Assembly: GCA_020833645.1 (NCBI GenBank)
Contig: JAJHRQ010000001.1
Coordinates: 124,001-188,000 of the forward strand
DNA length: 64,000 bases
Direction of reading: 5' to 3'
Source of the DNA: Thermocrinis sp.
GTDB taxonomy: Bacteria; Aquificota; Aquificia; Aquificales; Aquificaceae
Shown: piece by piece, positions 1 to 9,079 of the stretch
Layout of the letters: every line of letters starts with the position of its first letter
How positions within the stretch are numbered: the stretch's first letter is position 1
Translations under genes and position numbers: made by a program
The notes under the pieces: generated by a model
Seen by the model: only the letters and a program-made list of their open reading frames with translations
Told to the model about the DNA's origin: nothing
Databases searched by the model: none

Positions 1-1
1 T

Positions 2-106
2 GGCTATTCTTTTAACCAGAACTCAGAAAGTTTGGGTAGGAAGGGTATAGTTAAGCTTGGCTCTCTACTAGAAAAAATAAAATCCTTCTTTAAGGAGGTG
101 TTGTGA
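2..106 (+). CDS. ftsA: Cell division protein FtsA, C-terminal end (partial)
   Basis: The window opens inside a frame that has no start here and runs for 34 codons to a TGA. The last residues, LLEKIKSFFKEVL, form an amphipathic helix rich in Lys and Phe, which is how FtsA proteins end: this tail anchors the actin-like FtsA to the inner membrane so that it can tether FtsZ. The stop overlaps the ftsZ start as TGATG, which implies translational coupling. The call rests on the tail and on the position directly before ftsZ; the ATPase core lies outside the window. Confidence 0.75.
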   Translation, partial: GYSFNQNSESLGRKGIVKLGSLLEKIKSFFKEVL

Positions 107-1173
107 TGGAAATAGTGAATCCAACAAGGATAAAGGTCTTTGGGATAGGAGGCGGTGGGTCCAATGCGGTAAATAGAATGTACTTGGATGGTATTGAGGG
201 GGTGGAGCTTTTTGCAATCAATACGGATATACAACATCTTGCTTCCCTCTCTGTACCCAACAAAATACAGATAGGAGAGAAGGTTACTCGGGGTTTGGGT
301 GCAGGAGCAAAACCTGAGGTAGGAGAGCAAGCAGCTTTGGAGGATATTGACAAGATAAAAGAGGTGCTAAGAAACACGGACATGCTATTTTTGGCGGTGG
401 GCTTGGGTGGTGGAACTGGAACGGGCGCCGCGCCAGTGATTGCGGAGACAGCTAAGGAAATGGGTATTCTTACAGTGGCAGTAGTTACAAAGCCCTTTAA
501 CTTTGAGGGACAAAGACGCATGCAAGTCGCCCTAGAGGGTCTAGAAAAGCTGAAGGAGGTAGTGGACACATACATAGTCATAAATAACCAAAAATTGGTG
601 GAGATAGCGGAAAAGAACTTTAGCATAAAGGATGCCTTTAAAATGGTTGATGATGTGCTTTCTAAGGCAGTTAGAGGTATAACCAGCATAGTGGTAACAC
701 CAGCTCTGATAAATGTGGATTTTGCAGATGTGCGCACTGTGATGGAGAGGGGAGGGCTAGCCCTTATAGGTATGGGTGAAGGAAGAAAAGATAATGCCAT
801 AGAACAGGCTATTGCCAGCCCACTTTTGGAAGGAAACACAGTCGCAGGAGCAAGAAGACTGCTGGTAACCCTCTGGGTAAGCGAGGACGTGCCTTTCAAA
901 GATGTAGAGGAGACTATAAGCAGAATAAGAGAGTCTGCTCATGATGATGCACTGATCATATTTGGTGCTGTATTAGAAAAGGATAAAGAAGACTTTATGC
1001 GCGTAGCAGTCGTGGCTACGGACTTTGAAAACGCAGTCCAGCAGACGCAATTCCGCGTTGTCAAGAAGGAACAAAAGCCCCTCCAAAAGGTAGTTCCTGA
1101 GTCTACGGTGGAACCCGTCCAACCTGATATAGAGGAGTTACCTGCTTATCTCCGTAGAAAAAAGAGAATCTAA
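106..1173 (+). CDS. ftsZ: Cell division GTPase FtsZ
   Basis: FtsZ is the tubulin-like GTPase that polymerises into the cytokinetic ring. The N-terminal nucleotide-binding loop GIGGGGSNAVNRM is near residue 14 and the tubulin signature GGGTGTGAAP near residue 102. The C-terminal peptide ELPAYLRR, which binds FtsA and other tethers, closes the protein after a short linker. A strong ribosome site (AAGGAGGTG) sits just upstream. A GTG codon lies one codon earlier, but the ATG is better spaced and overlaps the ftsA stop. About 355 residues is normal. The 3' end overlaps the convergent permease gene by four bases, so no classical terminator fits between them. Confidence 0.97.
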   Translation: MEIVNPTRIKVFGIGGGGSNAVNRMYLDGIEGVELFAINTDIQHLASLSVPNKIQIGEKVTRGLGAGAKPEVGEQAALEDIDKIKEVLRNTDMLFLAVGLGGGTGTGAAPVIAETAKEMGILTVAVVTKPFNFEGQRRMQVALEGLEKLKEVVDTYIVINNQKLVEIAEKNFSIKDAFKMVDDVLSKAVRGITSIVVTPALINVDFADVRTVMERGGLALIGMGEGRKDNAIEQAIASPLLEGNTVAGARRLLVTLWVSEDVPFKDVEETISRIRESAHDDALIIFGAVLEKDKEDFMRVAVVATDFENAVQQTQFRVVKKEQKPLQKVVPESTVEPVQPDIEELPAYLRRKKRI

Positions 1174-2021
1174 GATAGCATGGTTTTTAAAAGGATCAAT
1201 GTTATATGATGAATGAGCAAAATCAAACCCAAGGTGTAGTATAGCTTGATATGTTTGTCTATCCATCGCAGTATGATTTGAAAAAGTAAGAATGCAAACA
1301 GAACAGCAAAAACTACATTCATCACTTGCAAAAGGTAAGATTCTCTCTTTTTTTCCTCAGGAACAAAGAGTTTTGATACGGTTAATTCGTAAGTCTTAAA
1401 CTTGGTAAGATAGTATTTATCGTCCTTTTTAACAACCAAAGAACCGTCCTTTAAAATCAGTTTATCACCTTTAAACTGAGCCTGTCCTGCGCTTACCGAA
1501 AAGTCATCAATTTTGAGAAAAACACCCTTTAAAAGGTCCCCTTCTCTCTTCTCAATTCTTATAGTTATTGCGCCAAAGGTGTAAAAGCTCTTCTCAGGTA
1601 TTGTTCTCACAACCTCCGTGTAATACTTATAAACAAAAAGCTTTCTCATGTAAGACACGTCCTCTTGCCTTATAAAGTAGCCTACAAGCAAAACAGAAAA
1701 TAGCAAAGGAGAAGACATCAAAAAAAGCTTGAAAAATAAAACCTTTGGGTCTATACCAAAGGAAGCCAAAACGCCCAATTTTTTAGACTCTTTTAGTTCA
1801 AAAATTAGCCAACTGGAGGAAACGAAAAAGGAGGATGGTGAGAAGTAGCTAACAAAATACAAAAACCAAAGACCCAAAAAGGTGAAGGATTCTATGAAGG
1901 GAGTTTTAAAAAGAACTTGGTCTATTTGAACAAGCTGAACGAATAAAAAGAGAAAAGACAAAATTATGCTTATTAAAAGGGATAACTTTACTACCTTCCA
2001 GCTTAGAAAGCTGTACAGCAT
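1170..2021 (-). CDS. LptF/LptG-family permease (lipopolysaccharide export)
   Basis: The layout matches the YjgP/YjgQ (LptF/G) family: hydrophobic segments near residues 10-35, 45-65 and 100-120, a periplasmic beta-rich middle (about 120-225), then two membrane segments at the C-terminus. The cytoplasmic stretch FELKESKKLGVLASFGIDP resembles the coupling helix that contacts the LptB ATPase. At 283 residues it is shorter than the usual 350 or so, mainly in the periplasmic domain. Its start overlaps the stop of the upstream TPR gene (TGATG), so the two are probably cotranscribed. LptF and LptG cannot be told apart here, and LptB and LptC are not in the window. Confidence 0.7.
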   Translation of the reverse strand: MLYSFLSWKVVKLSLLISIILSFLFLFVQLVQIDQVLFKTPFIESFTFLGLWFLYFVSYFSPSSFFVSSSWLIFELKESKKLGVLASFGIDPKVLFFKLFLMSSPLLFSVLLVGYFIRQEDVSYMRKLFVYKYYTEVVRTIPEKSFYTFGAITIRIEKREGDLLKGVFLKIDDFSVSAGQAQFKGDKLILKDGSLVVKKDDKYYLTKFKTYELTVSKLFVPEEKKRESYLLQVMNVVFAVLFAFLLFQIILRWIDKHIKLYYTLGLILLIHHITLILLKTMLS

Positions 2022-3658
2022 CAGGGCTCTAATTTTTTCTTTAGTCTCTCTTTTTGCCCCGGCTCACTCCTTTTGCCCTCTTCCAAAAGTTGCCAGGCTT
2101 TCCTGTAAGCGTCCAGTGCCTGATCTTTTTTGTTTAACTTCATCAGAACATCCCCTATGTGTTCCCATATTACAGGGTCTTCCTTTTCCTTTTCTAGGGC
2201 TTTTAGCAAAAGCTCGTATGCCCTTCGGTATTGTCCTTTGTAGTAAAGTACCCATGCGTAGCTGTCAATGTATGCAGGATTTTCTGGGTCCTTGCTAAGT
2301 GCCTTTAGTATGAGCTCTTCTGCCTCTGATAGCCTTGCATCCTCATACCACAAAAGGAGGGAGTATCCAAGATGGTTATAGAGCTTAGGGTCGTCGGGGT
2401 TTAGCTTTATTGCTTCCCTTAGGCTCCTTTCCGCATCTATGATCTTTCCCAACTTGTCCAAGATGATAGCTTTTAAGAAGTATCCTCTGTAATCCCTTGG
2501 GTTTAGCTCTATTGCCTTATCCACAAAGTGCAAGGCTTCTGCGTTCTTCTCCTGCTCGCTTAGAAGGTTCGCCATAAGCAGATTAAGGTCTGGATTGTTT
2601 GGTTCTAACTCCAAAGCCTTCTTAACCAAAGCCTCAGCCTTTTTGTAGTCCTTCTGGTCCATATAAGCCACTGCGAGCCTTTCCATGATTTTGGGGTTGT
2701 TAGGGTGCTGTTCCAATAGCTTTTCATAAACCTTTAAGGCTTGGTCTGTCTTTTTGTTGGCTTCAAGGGATACGCCGTAAGCAAAGGCTACGTCTAAGTT
2801 ATCGGGCTCTTGAGAGTAAAGCTCCCTTGCCAATTCCTCCGCTTCGTTAAAGTCTGAAGTCTTTATTAGCAGATAAATGTATCTTAGCTTGTAGCCCTTC
2901 TCTGGGTAGTAGTCAATGAGCTTTTTATAAACATCCTTAGCATCCTGAAAGCGTCCGGTTATTGTGTAAAGGTTTGCGAGCCTTTCAAGGGCAGTGCGGT
3001 TGGTGGGTTCCTCCTTCAGCACACTCAAATAAAGACTTTCAGCCTTTGAAAACTCCTTTTCACCTTCGTAGATGCTTCCCAAGGTAGTAAAGCCTGCCTC
3101 AAAAGTTTTTTTTATTTGCAGGGACTTGTTTAAATACTCTATGGCCTTTTCCTTTTTACCCTCAGTCAGATAAATCCGAGCTAACATATAGTAGGGCAAG
3201 GGGTTATCAACCGCCAAATTTGCCAACCTTTCCAACACTTCTTTTGCATCCTGTAGGCGGTTTCTCCTTATGTATTCGTCTGCCAAGAAAATCATAATCT
3301 CCTTAGAGTTTGGGTTCGCTCTGTAGCCCTCCTCCAAAGCTTCCAATGCTTTTTGACGGTCTCCTTTGAGAACATAGATGCTGTGAAGCGCCAAGTAGGG
3401 CTCTTTATCTTGAGGATATTCCCTTTTAAACTTTTCCGCATAAACAAGGGCTTCTTGGAATCGTTTCCGTACCGCCAAAAGCCTTATGGTATCCACATAC
3501 AGGGTGGGAGTAGGAGCCTTCTGCAGTGCCCTAAGGCAGAAGTTGAGTGCCTCTTGGGGCTTATTCTCTTGCAGATACCTGCAGAAGACATAATCCCTGT
3601 ATGGATTGTAGGCAAAGGCAAAGTATAGAAAAAAAGAGAGAAAAAACAAAAGCTTCAT
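2021..3658 (-). CDS. Exported tetratricopeptide-repeat protein
   Basis: The first 16 residues (MKLLFFLSFFLYFAFA) are a signal peptide, so the protein is probably periplasmic or outer-membrane attached. The rest is a near-continuous array of about 14 TPR helix pairs, with repeated LA.LY...G...EA and P.N motifs, a scaffold fold with no catalytic residues. It ends in a Lys/Glu-rich tail. It lies between the Usp gene and the LptF/G-like gene with overlaps on both sides, consistent with one operon. A role in envelope assembly next to an Lpt permease is inference; family membership alone gives no function. Confidence 0.8.
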   Translation of the reverse strand: MKLLFFLSFFLYFAFAYNPYRDYVFCRYLQENKPQEALNFCLRALQKAPTPTLYVDTIRLLAVRKRFQEALVYAEKFKREYPQDKEPYLALHSIYVLKGDRQKALEALEEGYRANPNSKEIMIFLADEYIRRNRLQDAKEVLERLANLAVDNPLPYYMLARIYLTEGKKEKAIEYLNKSLQIKKTFEAGFTTLGSIYEGEKEFSKAESLYLSVLKEEPTNRTALERLANLYTITGRFQDAKDVYKKLIDYYPEKGYKLRYIYLLIKTSDFNEAEELARELYSQEPDNLDVAFAYGVSLEANKKTDQALKVYEKLLEQHPNNPKIMERLAVAYMDQKDYKKAEALVKKALELEPNNPDLNLLMANLLSEQEKNAEALHFVDKAIELNPRDYRGYFLKAIILDKLGKIIDAERSLREAIKLNPDDPKLYNHLGYSLLLWYEDARLSEAEELILKALSKDPENPAYIDSYAWVLYYKGQYRRAYELLLKALEKEKEDPVIWEHIGDVLMKLNKKDQALDAYRKAWQLLEEGKRSEPGQKERLKKKLEP

Positions 3659-4536
3659 AAGGGCATACCTTTATGGATCAGCACAGGAACTTCCACTCTC
3701 CTAAGAACCTGAGAAGATGTGCTACCAAGTAGCACACGCTTGAGACCCGAAAGTCCTCTACTGCCCATCACCACAAGGTCGTAATCGCCCTCCTTTACAA
3801 ACTCCACTATGCCATCGACGGTATTGCTGTGCTTTTTTACCACAAGCTCTGCCTTCCATCCCTTTTCCTTAGCCATTTCCAAAAGGGAATTGAGATAGTT
3901 AATTTTCTCTTCTTCTATCTTTTTGACTAGCCCCTTCGTTAGGGCATCCACCATGGGTAGCTCTATGGTTTCTTCCACATGCAAGAGGGTTAGCTTTCCA
4001 TCCTCTTCTGGTGGAATTAAGTTGAGGAAAAATTCAAAGGCAGATTGGGCATGCTTTGAAAGGTCGTGGGCGAGGCATACATTTTTAAAGCTCTCTGGGG
4101 CTTTACCCTTCAAGACCAAAAGGGGCTTGTGGCAATACCTTGCCACCCTCTCGGAGGTGGAACCTATCAAAATCCTCTCCACCAAACCCTTGCTGTGGCT
4201 TCCCAAGATTATAAGGTCTGCTATATCTTCCTTTGCCAGTATAACCTCCGACGGTTCTCCCACATCTACCACCACCTCCACGGACAGTTCTGCTAAGAAA
4301 TCCCTCAGGGCTTCAAGGCGCCTTTTGGCGGATTCAATGCTTTGGGCTTCTAACTCTGCCAATTTGGAAAGGTCAATGGGACTAATTCCGAAGCTCTCAG
4401 GGTATGGAAGGTAGATAAGGGGAGATACCGCGTGCAGCAGGATCACGCTGGCGTTGTGCTTAAGGGCTAGGGATTTGGCTAGTTTCAAGAGAGGGTTCGT
4501 TATGTCGGTAAAATCCACGGGAACTAAAAATTTCAT
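3655..4536 (-). CDS. Tandem-domain universal stress protein (UspA family)
   Basis: Two Usp domains follow each other. The first starts MKFLVPVDFTD and ends with the nucleotide-loop motif LGSHSKGLVERILIGSTSE; the second ends with the matching MGSRGLSGLKRVLLGSTS. Both keep the G-2x-G-9x-G-S/T pattern of ATP-binding Usp proteins. The ORF track starts 12 codons upstream, but this ATG aligns with the Usp core, sits two bases after the stop of the upstream phosphatase gene, and is preceded by CTGGGAG. These are cytoplasmic stress or signalling proteins; the specific stimulus cannot be read from sequence. Confidence 0.85.
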   Translation of the reverse strand: MKFLVPVDFTDITNPLLKLAKSLALKHNASVILLHAVSPLIYLPYPESFGISPIDLSKLAELEAQSIESAKRRLEALRDFLAELSVEVVVDVGEPSEVILAKEDIADLIILGSHSKGLVERILIGSTSERVARYCHKPLLVLKGKAPESFKNVCLAHDLSKHAQSAFEFFLNLIPPEEDGKLTLLHVEETIELPMVDALTKGLVKKIEEEKINYLNSLLEMAKEKGWKAELVVKKHSNTVDGIVEFVKEGDYDLVVMGSRGLSGLKRVLLGSTSSQVLRRVEVPVLIHKGMPL

Positions 4537-4538
4537 TT

Positions 4539-5321
4539 TCACACTCCCAGTTTTAATTTTACCACCTCCCATAGATAAGGAAAGAGGTTTGGAGTGCCCG
4601 CCACAACGTCAGTACCGTTGTTTAAACCCTTTGTAAGCTCCGCTATACCTCCCGCTTCCTTCACGATAACCATTCCCGCAACCACATCCCAAGGGTTCAA
4701 CTCAAACTCAATAAGCCCGTCAAAAACTCCCTCCGCCAGAAAGCACAGATCCACAGCCGCTGCGCCCGGTCTTCTCATAGACCCTACCTTTTCAAAAACC
4801 TCCTTAAAGACCTCCCAGTAAAGGTTTAAGTTCCTTTTTGCCCTTGAGGGAAAACCATAAGAGACAGACATCCTCCGCATTTCTTCCCTCGTACTCACCT
4901 GGATCCTTTTGCCATCTTTGTAGGCACCAAGTCCCTCTCCCGCGTAATAGAGACTGTTAAAGTAAGGGAGATAGACCGCACCCACGGCGGGTTTTCCTTC
5001 CAACACCAAACCCACCGACACACCAAAGATGGGAAACCCACACAAAAAGTTCTTTGTGCCATCCAGGGGATCTATATACCAGACCGCCTCTCCAAAGGTA
5101 GATCCGCCGTTTTCCTCTCCTACCACCGAGTGGCTGGGGAAGTGCTTTAGGATATAATCTCTTATTCTCTCTTCTGCTTTCTTGTCTGCCTCGCTTACCA
5201 CATCCTTTTCGCCCTTGAAATAAACCTGGTTAGATAAAAGTTTGCGGAAGTACTCCTTTATCACTAGACCGCCAATCAAGGAAGCTTCCTTTGCCACCTG
5301 AAGAAAGTTCTCTAAATTCAT
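4539..5321 (-). CDS. suhB: Inositol monophosphatase family protein (SuhB-like)
   Basis: A Mg2+-dependent phosphatase of the inositol monophosphatase/fructose-1,6-bisphosphatase superfamily. The metal site is visible as GEENGGS (near residue 70), WYIDPLDGTKNF (near residue 83) and WDVVAGMVIVKEAGG near the C-terminus. The length (260) is normal. I place the start at the ATG; the upstream TTG in the same frame has no better ribosome site. A myo-inositol-phosphate synthase lies elsewhere in this window, so dephosphorylation of inositol phosphate is a sensible role, but family members also act on fructose-1,6-bisphosphate or NADP. Only about 21 bases separate it from divergent murD. Confidence 0.87.
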   Translation of the reverse strand: MNLENFLQVAKEASLIGGLVIKEYFRKLLSNQVYFKGEKDVVSEADKKAEERIRDYILKHFPSHSVVGEENGGSTFGEAVWYIDPLDGTKNFLCGFPIFGVSVGLVLEGKPAVGAVYLPYFNSLYYAGEGLGAYKDGKRIQVSTREEMRRMSVSYGFPSRAKRNLNLYWEVFKEVFEKVGSMRRPGAAAVDLCFLAEGVFDGLIEFELNPWDVVAGMVIVKEAGGIAELTKGLNNGTDVVAGTPNLFPYLWEVVKLKLGV

Positions 5322-5342
5322 CAAGGTAAAATATTATCACAC

Positions 5343-6584
5343 ATGAAAAAAGTCTTGGTTTGGGGCTTAGGAGTAAGCGGAAGGTCTGCCATTGAACTTT
5401 TAAAGAGTAAAGGTATTGAAGTTTATTGGGGTGATGATAAAGACAAGGTGGACTTTAGGGAGTTTTTGGAGGTTGTGGATACAGTTGTTCTCTCACCGGG
5501 TATTCCCCCAAGCCATCCCCTTTGGACGGAAGCACAAAAAAAGGAGATAGAAGTTATCGGAGAGTTAGAGCTGGCATGGAGGTTCTTTGAGGGGAGGGCA
5601 ATTGCCATCACGGGCACTGATGGGAAATCCACAACTACCAGGCTAACCTACCTTATGCTGAGCTCCTATTTTGACAATGTGGAGGAGGGTGGAAACATTG
5701 GCGTCCCCTTTTCGGATATAGTCCTAAAAAACCCAAAGAGCTTGGCGGTATTGGAGGTTTCTTCCTTTCAGGGTAAAACCTTAAACACCTTCCGCCCTGT
5801 GGGAGGAGCCTTTTTGAACTTCTCTCCAGACCACTTAGATTGGCACCACACCCTAGAAGACTATCTACATAGTAAATACAACATCTTTGCAAGGCAAACG
5901 GAAGAGGATTTTGTAGTGTTAAACGAGTTCCAAAAGGAAGTAGCAAAAACACCCACAAGGGCGCAAAGGATTTTTATAGGGCAGAGGGATGCCTTCATCA
6001 AGGATGGCAAAGCTTACCTTTTTGGGGAACCGCTCTTTGAGTTGGAAAAACTCAAGCTCTTTGGTCTTCATAACGCATACAATCTTCTGTTTGCCTCCGC
6101 CATAGCAAAGAGGATGGGGGTACCTACCGAGAACATCCGGGAGGTTGCCTACACTTTCAAAGGACTTCCTCACCGTTTAGAGTATGTGGGAGAGATAAGG
6201 GGCGTGAAGGTTTATAACGACTCTAAGGCTACTACACCTCATGCCCTTCAGTCTGCTTTGGAAAGCATGCCCGATGGCAAGGTTATTCTCATCGCAGGAG
6301 GCAAGGATAAGGGATTTAACTTTGAGGAACTCCTACCGCTAGTTAAGAAAAAAACAAAGGCTTGCCTTTTGATAGGGGAGGCAAAGGAGAAAATGGCAAA
6401 GGCTTGGAATGAGGCTTACCTCTGCAACGGACTTGAGGATGCGGTAGAGAAGGCCTTTGAGTTGGCAAAGGAAGGAGACATTATCCTCTTTTCGCCCGCC
6501 TGTGCATCCTTTGATATGTTTAAGGATTACAAAGAGAGGGGAGAAGTCTTTAAAAGGCTCGTATTGAGCTATGTTGAGAAGTAG
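5343..6584 (+). CDS. murD: UDP-N-acetylmuramoyl-L-alanine:D-glutamate ligase MurD
   Basis: The cytoplasmic peptidoglycan ligase adds D-glutamate to UDP-MurNAc-L-Ala. The N-terminal Rossmann-like domain begins KKVLVWGLGVSGRSA; the ATP-binding loop GTDGKSTTT is near residue 91; the Mur-ligase signature LPHRLEYVG and the ribose-binding NDSKATTPHA follow; the C-terminal domain carries LIAGGKDKG and LFSPACASFD. At 413 residues it is slightly compact. The gap to suhB is so short that the promoter must overlap suhB. A TATTAT hexamer six bases before the ATG would give an almost leaderless transcript. Confidence 0.96.
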   Translation: MKKVLVWGLGVSGRSAIELLKSKGIEVYWGDDKDKVDFREFLEVVDTVVLSPGIPPSHPLWTEAQKKEIEVIGELELAWRFFEGRAIAITGTDGKSTTTRLTYLMLSSYFDNVEEGGNIGVPFSDIVLKNPKSLAVLEVSSFQGKTLNTFRPVGGAFLNFSPDHLDWHHTLEDYLHSKYNIFARQTEEDFVVLNEFQKEVAKTPTRAQRIFIGQRDAFIKDGKAYLFGEPLFELEKLKLFGLHNAYNLLFASAIAKRMGVPTENIREVAYTFKGLPHRLEYVGEIRGVKVYNDSKATTPHALQSALESMPDGKVILIAGGKDKGFNFEELLPLVKKKTKACLLIGEAKEKMAKAWNEAYLCNGLEDAVEKAFELAKEGDIILFSPACASFDMFKDYKERGEVFKRLVLSYVEK

Positions 6585-6604
6585 TTCACCTAAGCTTCCA
6601 CTTT

Positions 6605-6617
6605 GATATGGTATAAT
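6605..6617 (+). promoter_or_regulatory. Probable extended -10 promoter for rplM-rpsI
   Basis: TATAAT is preceded by TGG, giving the extended -10 form TGGTATAAT, about 35 bases before the rplM start. No convincing -35 hexamer is seen at the right distance, which extended -10 promoters tolerate. A GGAGAGG ribosome site follows. Confidence 0.55.
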
Positions 6618-6651
6618 AAATACCTTAAAATCACTTTGGAGAGGTAAAAGG

Positions 6652-7086
6652 ATGAAGACTTACAGGGTAAGACCTGAGGATGTGGTCAGAAAATGGTGGC
6701 TGATAGATGCAGAAGGTAAAATTCTTGGAAGGCTTGCCAGCGAGGTGGCAAAGCTTTTGAGGGGCAAGCACAAGGTCTATTATCAGCCAGATGTTGATTG
6801 TGGAGATTTTGTGGTGATAATAAACGCAGAGAAAATAAGGGTTACTGGCAAAAAGCTGGAAAATAAGATCTACTATTCCCACACCAACTATCCGGGCGGA
6901 CTCAAAGAGAGGAGCCTACGGTGGATGTTGGAACACAAGCCAGAGGAAGTGATAAGACTTGCGGTTAAGCGTATGCTTCCTAAAAACAAATTGGGGCACA
7001 GAATGCTAAAAAGGCTTAAGATAGTGGTAGGACCTAACCATCCCTATCAAGCCCAAAAACCACAGCCCTTGGAGGTTAAAGCATGA
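6652..7086 (+). CDS. rplM: 50S ribosomal protein L13
   Basis: An early-assembling protein of the large subunit. The start [21 protein letters not shown] and the motif [16 protein letters not shown] are diagnostic, as is [18 protein letters not shown] near the C-terminus. The length of 144 is normal. It overlaps rpsI by four bases (ATGA), the conserved L13-S9 pair. Confidence 0.97.
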   Translation: MKTYRVRPEDVVRKWWLIDAEGKILGRLASEVAKLLRGKHKVYYQPDVDCGDFVVIINAEKIRVTGKKLENKIYYSHTNYPGGLKERSLRWMLEHKPEEVIRLAVKRMLPKNKLGHRMLKRLKIVVGPNHPYQAQKPQPLEVKA

Positions 7087-7523
7087 TAAAGCAGTTAAGG
7101 GACTTCAAGATAGGCCCTGACAATGCCTTCTATGGTACCGGCAAGAGAAAGGAGAGCATAGCCCGGGTTTGGTTGGTCAAAGATACAAACAAACAAATAG
7201 TTAAGGCAAAAGACAGTGGCAAAGAGTTTGACCTGAGGGAGTATCTTCAGAGGGAGACCCTTTATAGAAAGGTAATGTTCCCTCTAAAGCTAACTGGTTT
7301 GGAGGATAAGTTTGGTATATATGCCACCGTTGAGGGTGGAGGTATATCTGGGCAAGCGGAAGCCATAATGTATGGAATCGCCAAAGCCCTTCTGAAATAT
7401 AACCCAGAGCTCAGACAAACGCTGAAGAAGGCGGGTCTGTTGACACGGGACGCAAGGGAGAAGGAGCGCAAGAAGTATGGCTTGATGAAGGCAAGGAAAG
7501 GCTACAGGTGGAGCAAGAGATAA
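7083..7523 (+). CDS. rpsI: 30S ribosomal protein S9
   Basis: The core begins [15 protein letters not shown] and ends with the conserved tail [16 protein letters not shown], whose basic end reaches the P-site tRNA in the small subunit. An N-terminal extension of about 15 residues precedes the core. Translation is coupled to rplM. The 3' end overlaps the argC start by 16 bases. Confidence 0.97.
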   Translation: MIKQLRDFKIGPDNAFYGTGKRKESIARVWLVKDTNKQIVKAKDSGKEFDLREYLQRETLYRKVMFPLKLTGLEDKFGIYATVEGGGISGQAEAIMYGIAKALLKYNPELRQTLKKAGLLTRDAREKERKKYGLMKARKGYRWSKR

Positions 7524-8530
7524 TAAAAGTTGCCATATACGGAGCTACCGGATACACCGGTGTAGAGCTTTTAAGACTACTTCAAAACCACCCCAAGGTA
7601 AAGGTTACTGCCCTAATCTCCCAGTCCCACGCTGGTAAAAGGTTAAGTGAGGTCTTTCCTTTCTTTTACGGAGAACTTGGAAACTTAACGTTCACAGAGG
7701 AACCAGAAAAGGACTATGAATTAGCCTTTCTGTGCTTGCCCCACGAAGGTTCATTAGAACTGGTGCCAAGACTTTTGGAAGAGGGTAAAAAGGTGATAGA
7801 CCTCTCCGGCGCCTACAGGTTAAAGGATCCCTCCCTTTATCCTCACTATTATTCCTTTGAGCACAAACATCCAGAACTTTTGGAAAAGGCAGTCTATGGC
7901 CTGTCAGAGATATACAGAGAAAAGATAAAAGGCGCAAACTTGATCGCCAACCCAGGGTGTTATCCTACCTCCGTGCTTTTGGCAATTTATCCACTTCTAA
8001 AGGAAGGTATAAAGATAGAAAAAATTGTCATCACCTCCCTTTCGGGTGTGTCTGGTGCAGGAAGAAAACCCGTACAGCATTTTCACTTTCCTGAAATGTT
8101 TGGAGACTTTTTTGCTTACTCTTTGGAAAAACACAGGCATATACCAGAGATGGAGGGGGTTATCAAAGACCTTTACGGAATGGATGTACCGTTGAGGTTT
8201 TCACCGATAGTTGTGCCTACCTCAAGGGGAATGCTTTCAAGTATAAGCGTATTCTGCGAGAAGCTAAATCCAAGAGAACTTTATATGGAAACCTACAGAG
8301 AGGAACCCTTTGTGAAAGTTGTCTCTAAGCCACCCCACACGAAGTGGGTGGTTGGTACCAATCTTTGTTTTGTTTACCCCCTATGGGACCACCGAGTTGG
8401 TTGTTTGCAGGTGGTATCTATTATTGATAACTTAGGCAAAGGTGCCTCCTCTCAGGCAATCCAGAACTTTAACTTAATGATGGGCTTTGAAGAGACGATG
8501 GGCTTGAACCTTAGTCCAAACTTTCCTTGA
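7508..8530 (+). CDS. argC: N-acetyl-gamma-glutamyl-phosphate reductase ArgC
   Basis: Catalyses the NADPH-dependent third step of arginine synthesis. It shows the nucleotide-binding start VAIYGATGYTGVELLRLL, the catalytic-cysteine motif LIANPGCYPTSVLLAIYPLL near residue 148, and SGVSGAGRKP after it. The GTG start lies inside the end of rpsI, an unusual coupling of a ribosomal gene to an amino-acid gene; the frame and the conserved start leave no later alternative. The length of 340 is typical. It abuts the convergent GTPase gene with no spacer. Confidence 0.95.
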   Translation: MEQEIIKVAIYGATGYTGVELLRLLQNHPKVKVTALISQSHAGKRLSEVFPFFYGELGNLTFTEEPEKDYELAFLCLPHEGSLELVPRLLEEGKKVIDLSGAYRLKDPSLYPHYYSFEHKHPELLEKAVYGLSEIYREKIKGANLIANPGCYPTSVLLAIYPLLKEGIKIEKIVITSLSGVSGAGRKPVQHFHFPEMFGDFFAYSLEKHRHIPEMEGVIKDLYGMDVPLRFSPIVVPTSRGMLSSISVFCEKLNPRELYMETYREEPFVKVVSKPPHTKWVVGTNLCFVYPLWDHRVGCLQVVSIIDNLGKGASSQAIQNFNLMMGFEETMGLNLSPNFP

Positions 8531-9079
8531 TTAGCGTGTAAGATTAGCTTTGATAATCTCAAAGAGAGTAAGAAGGGCGTTTTTGACGCTTTCTTTGTCT
8601 ATAGCGGAGACTGGAATAACGGGTATACCCTCCTCCTCATCTATATCAAGGGCTATTCGGATATCCTCAGGGCTCCAGGCATTGGGTAGGTCCTGTTTGT
8701 TCGCACCAACCACAATGGGAACGGGAAACCTTGATTGAAAGAAGTTTATGATCTTTCTTGCCTCATGGAAGGTTGTTGGGTCTGTGCTATCCACCAGCAC
8801 GATAACTCCCAAAGCCCCCTCACCTAAGATTTCCCACATGAAATCAAAACGAAACTGTCCGGGGGTACCAAAAAGGTACAGTTCGTGCTCATCATCTATG
8901 CGAATCTTTCCAAAGTCCATTGCAACGGTTGTATAATCTTTAACCTGCTTTTCGCTTGAACGCCATATTCTTTTCTCAGTTTTAACAGTTTTAATCTCAC
9001 TAACTGTGTTTATAAACTGAGTTTTCCCTGCTGCGAAAGGTCCAGCTATAACAACTTTGATCTTCTTTATTTGCTTCAT
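8531..9079 (-). CDS. MglA-like small Ras/Arf-type GTPase
   Basis: A cytoplasmic small GTPase. The P-loop is AGPFAAGKTQF near residue 12, switch II is FGTPGQFRFDF, the guanine-specificity motif is ANKQDLPNAW and the final motif is SAID. It resembles the bacterial GTPases that travel with roadblock proteins (MglA, and the CvnD partners of actinobacterial conservons). It overlaps the DUF4388 gene by four bases, and the roadblock gene is just beyond, so the three form one operon. MglA-type switches set cell polarity or regulate motility; that role here is inference. Confidence 0.85.
   Translation of the reverse strand: MKQIKKIKVVIAGPFAAGKTQFINTVSEIKTVKTEKRIWRSSEKQVKDYTTVAMDFGKIRIDDEHELYLFGTPGQFRFDFMWEILGEGALGVIVLVDSTDPTTFHEARKIINFFQSRFPVPIVVGANKQDLPNAWSPEDIRIALDIDEEEGIPVIPVSAIDKESVKNALLTLFEIIKANLTR

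Noticed and set aside
90-899. 269-residue minus-strand ORF opposite ftsZ
   Set aside because: Low-complexity Ser/Pro-rich translation fully antisense to a conserved gene; a shadow frame.
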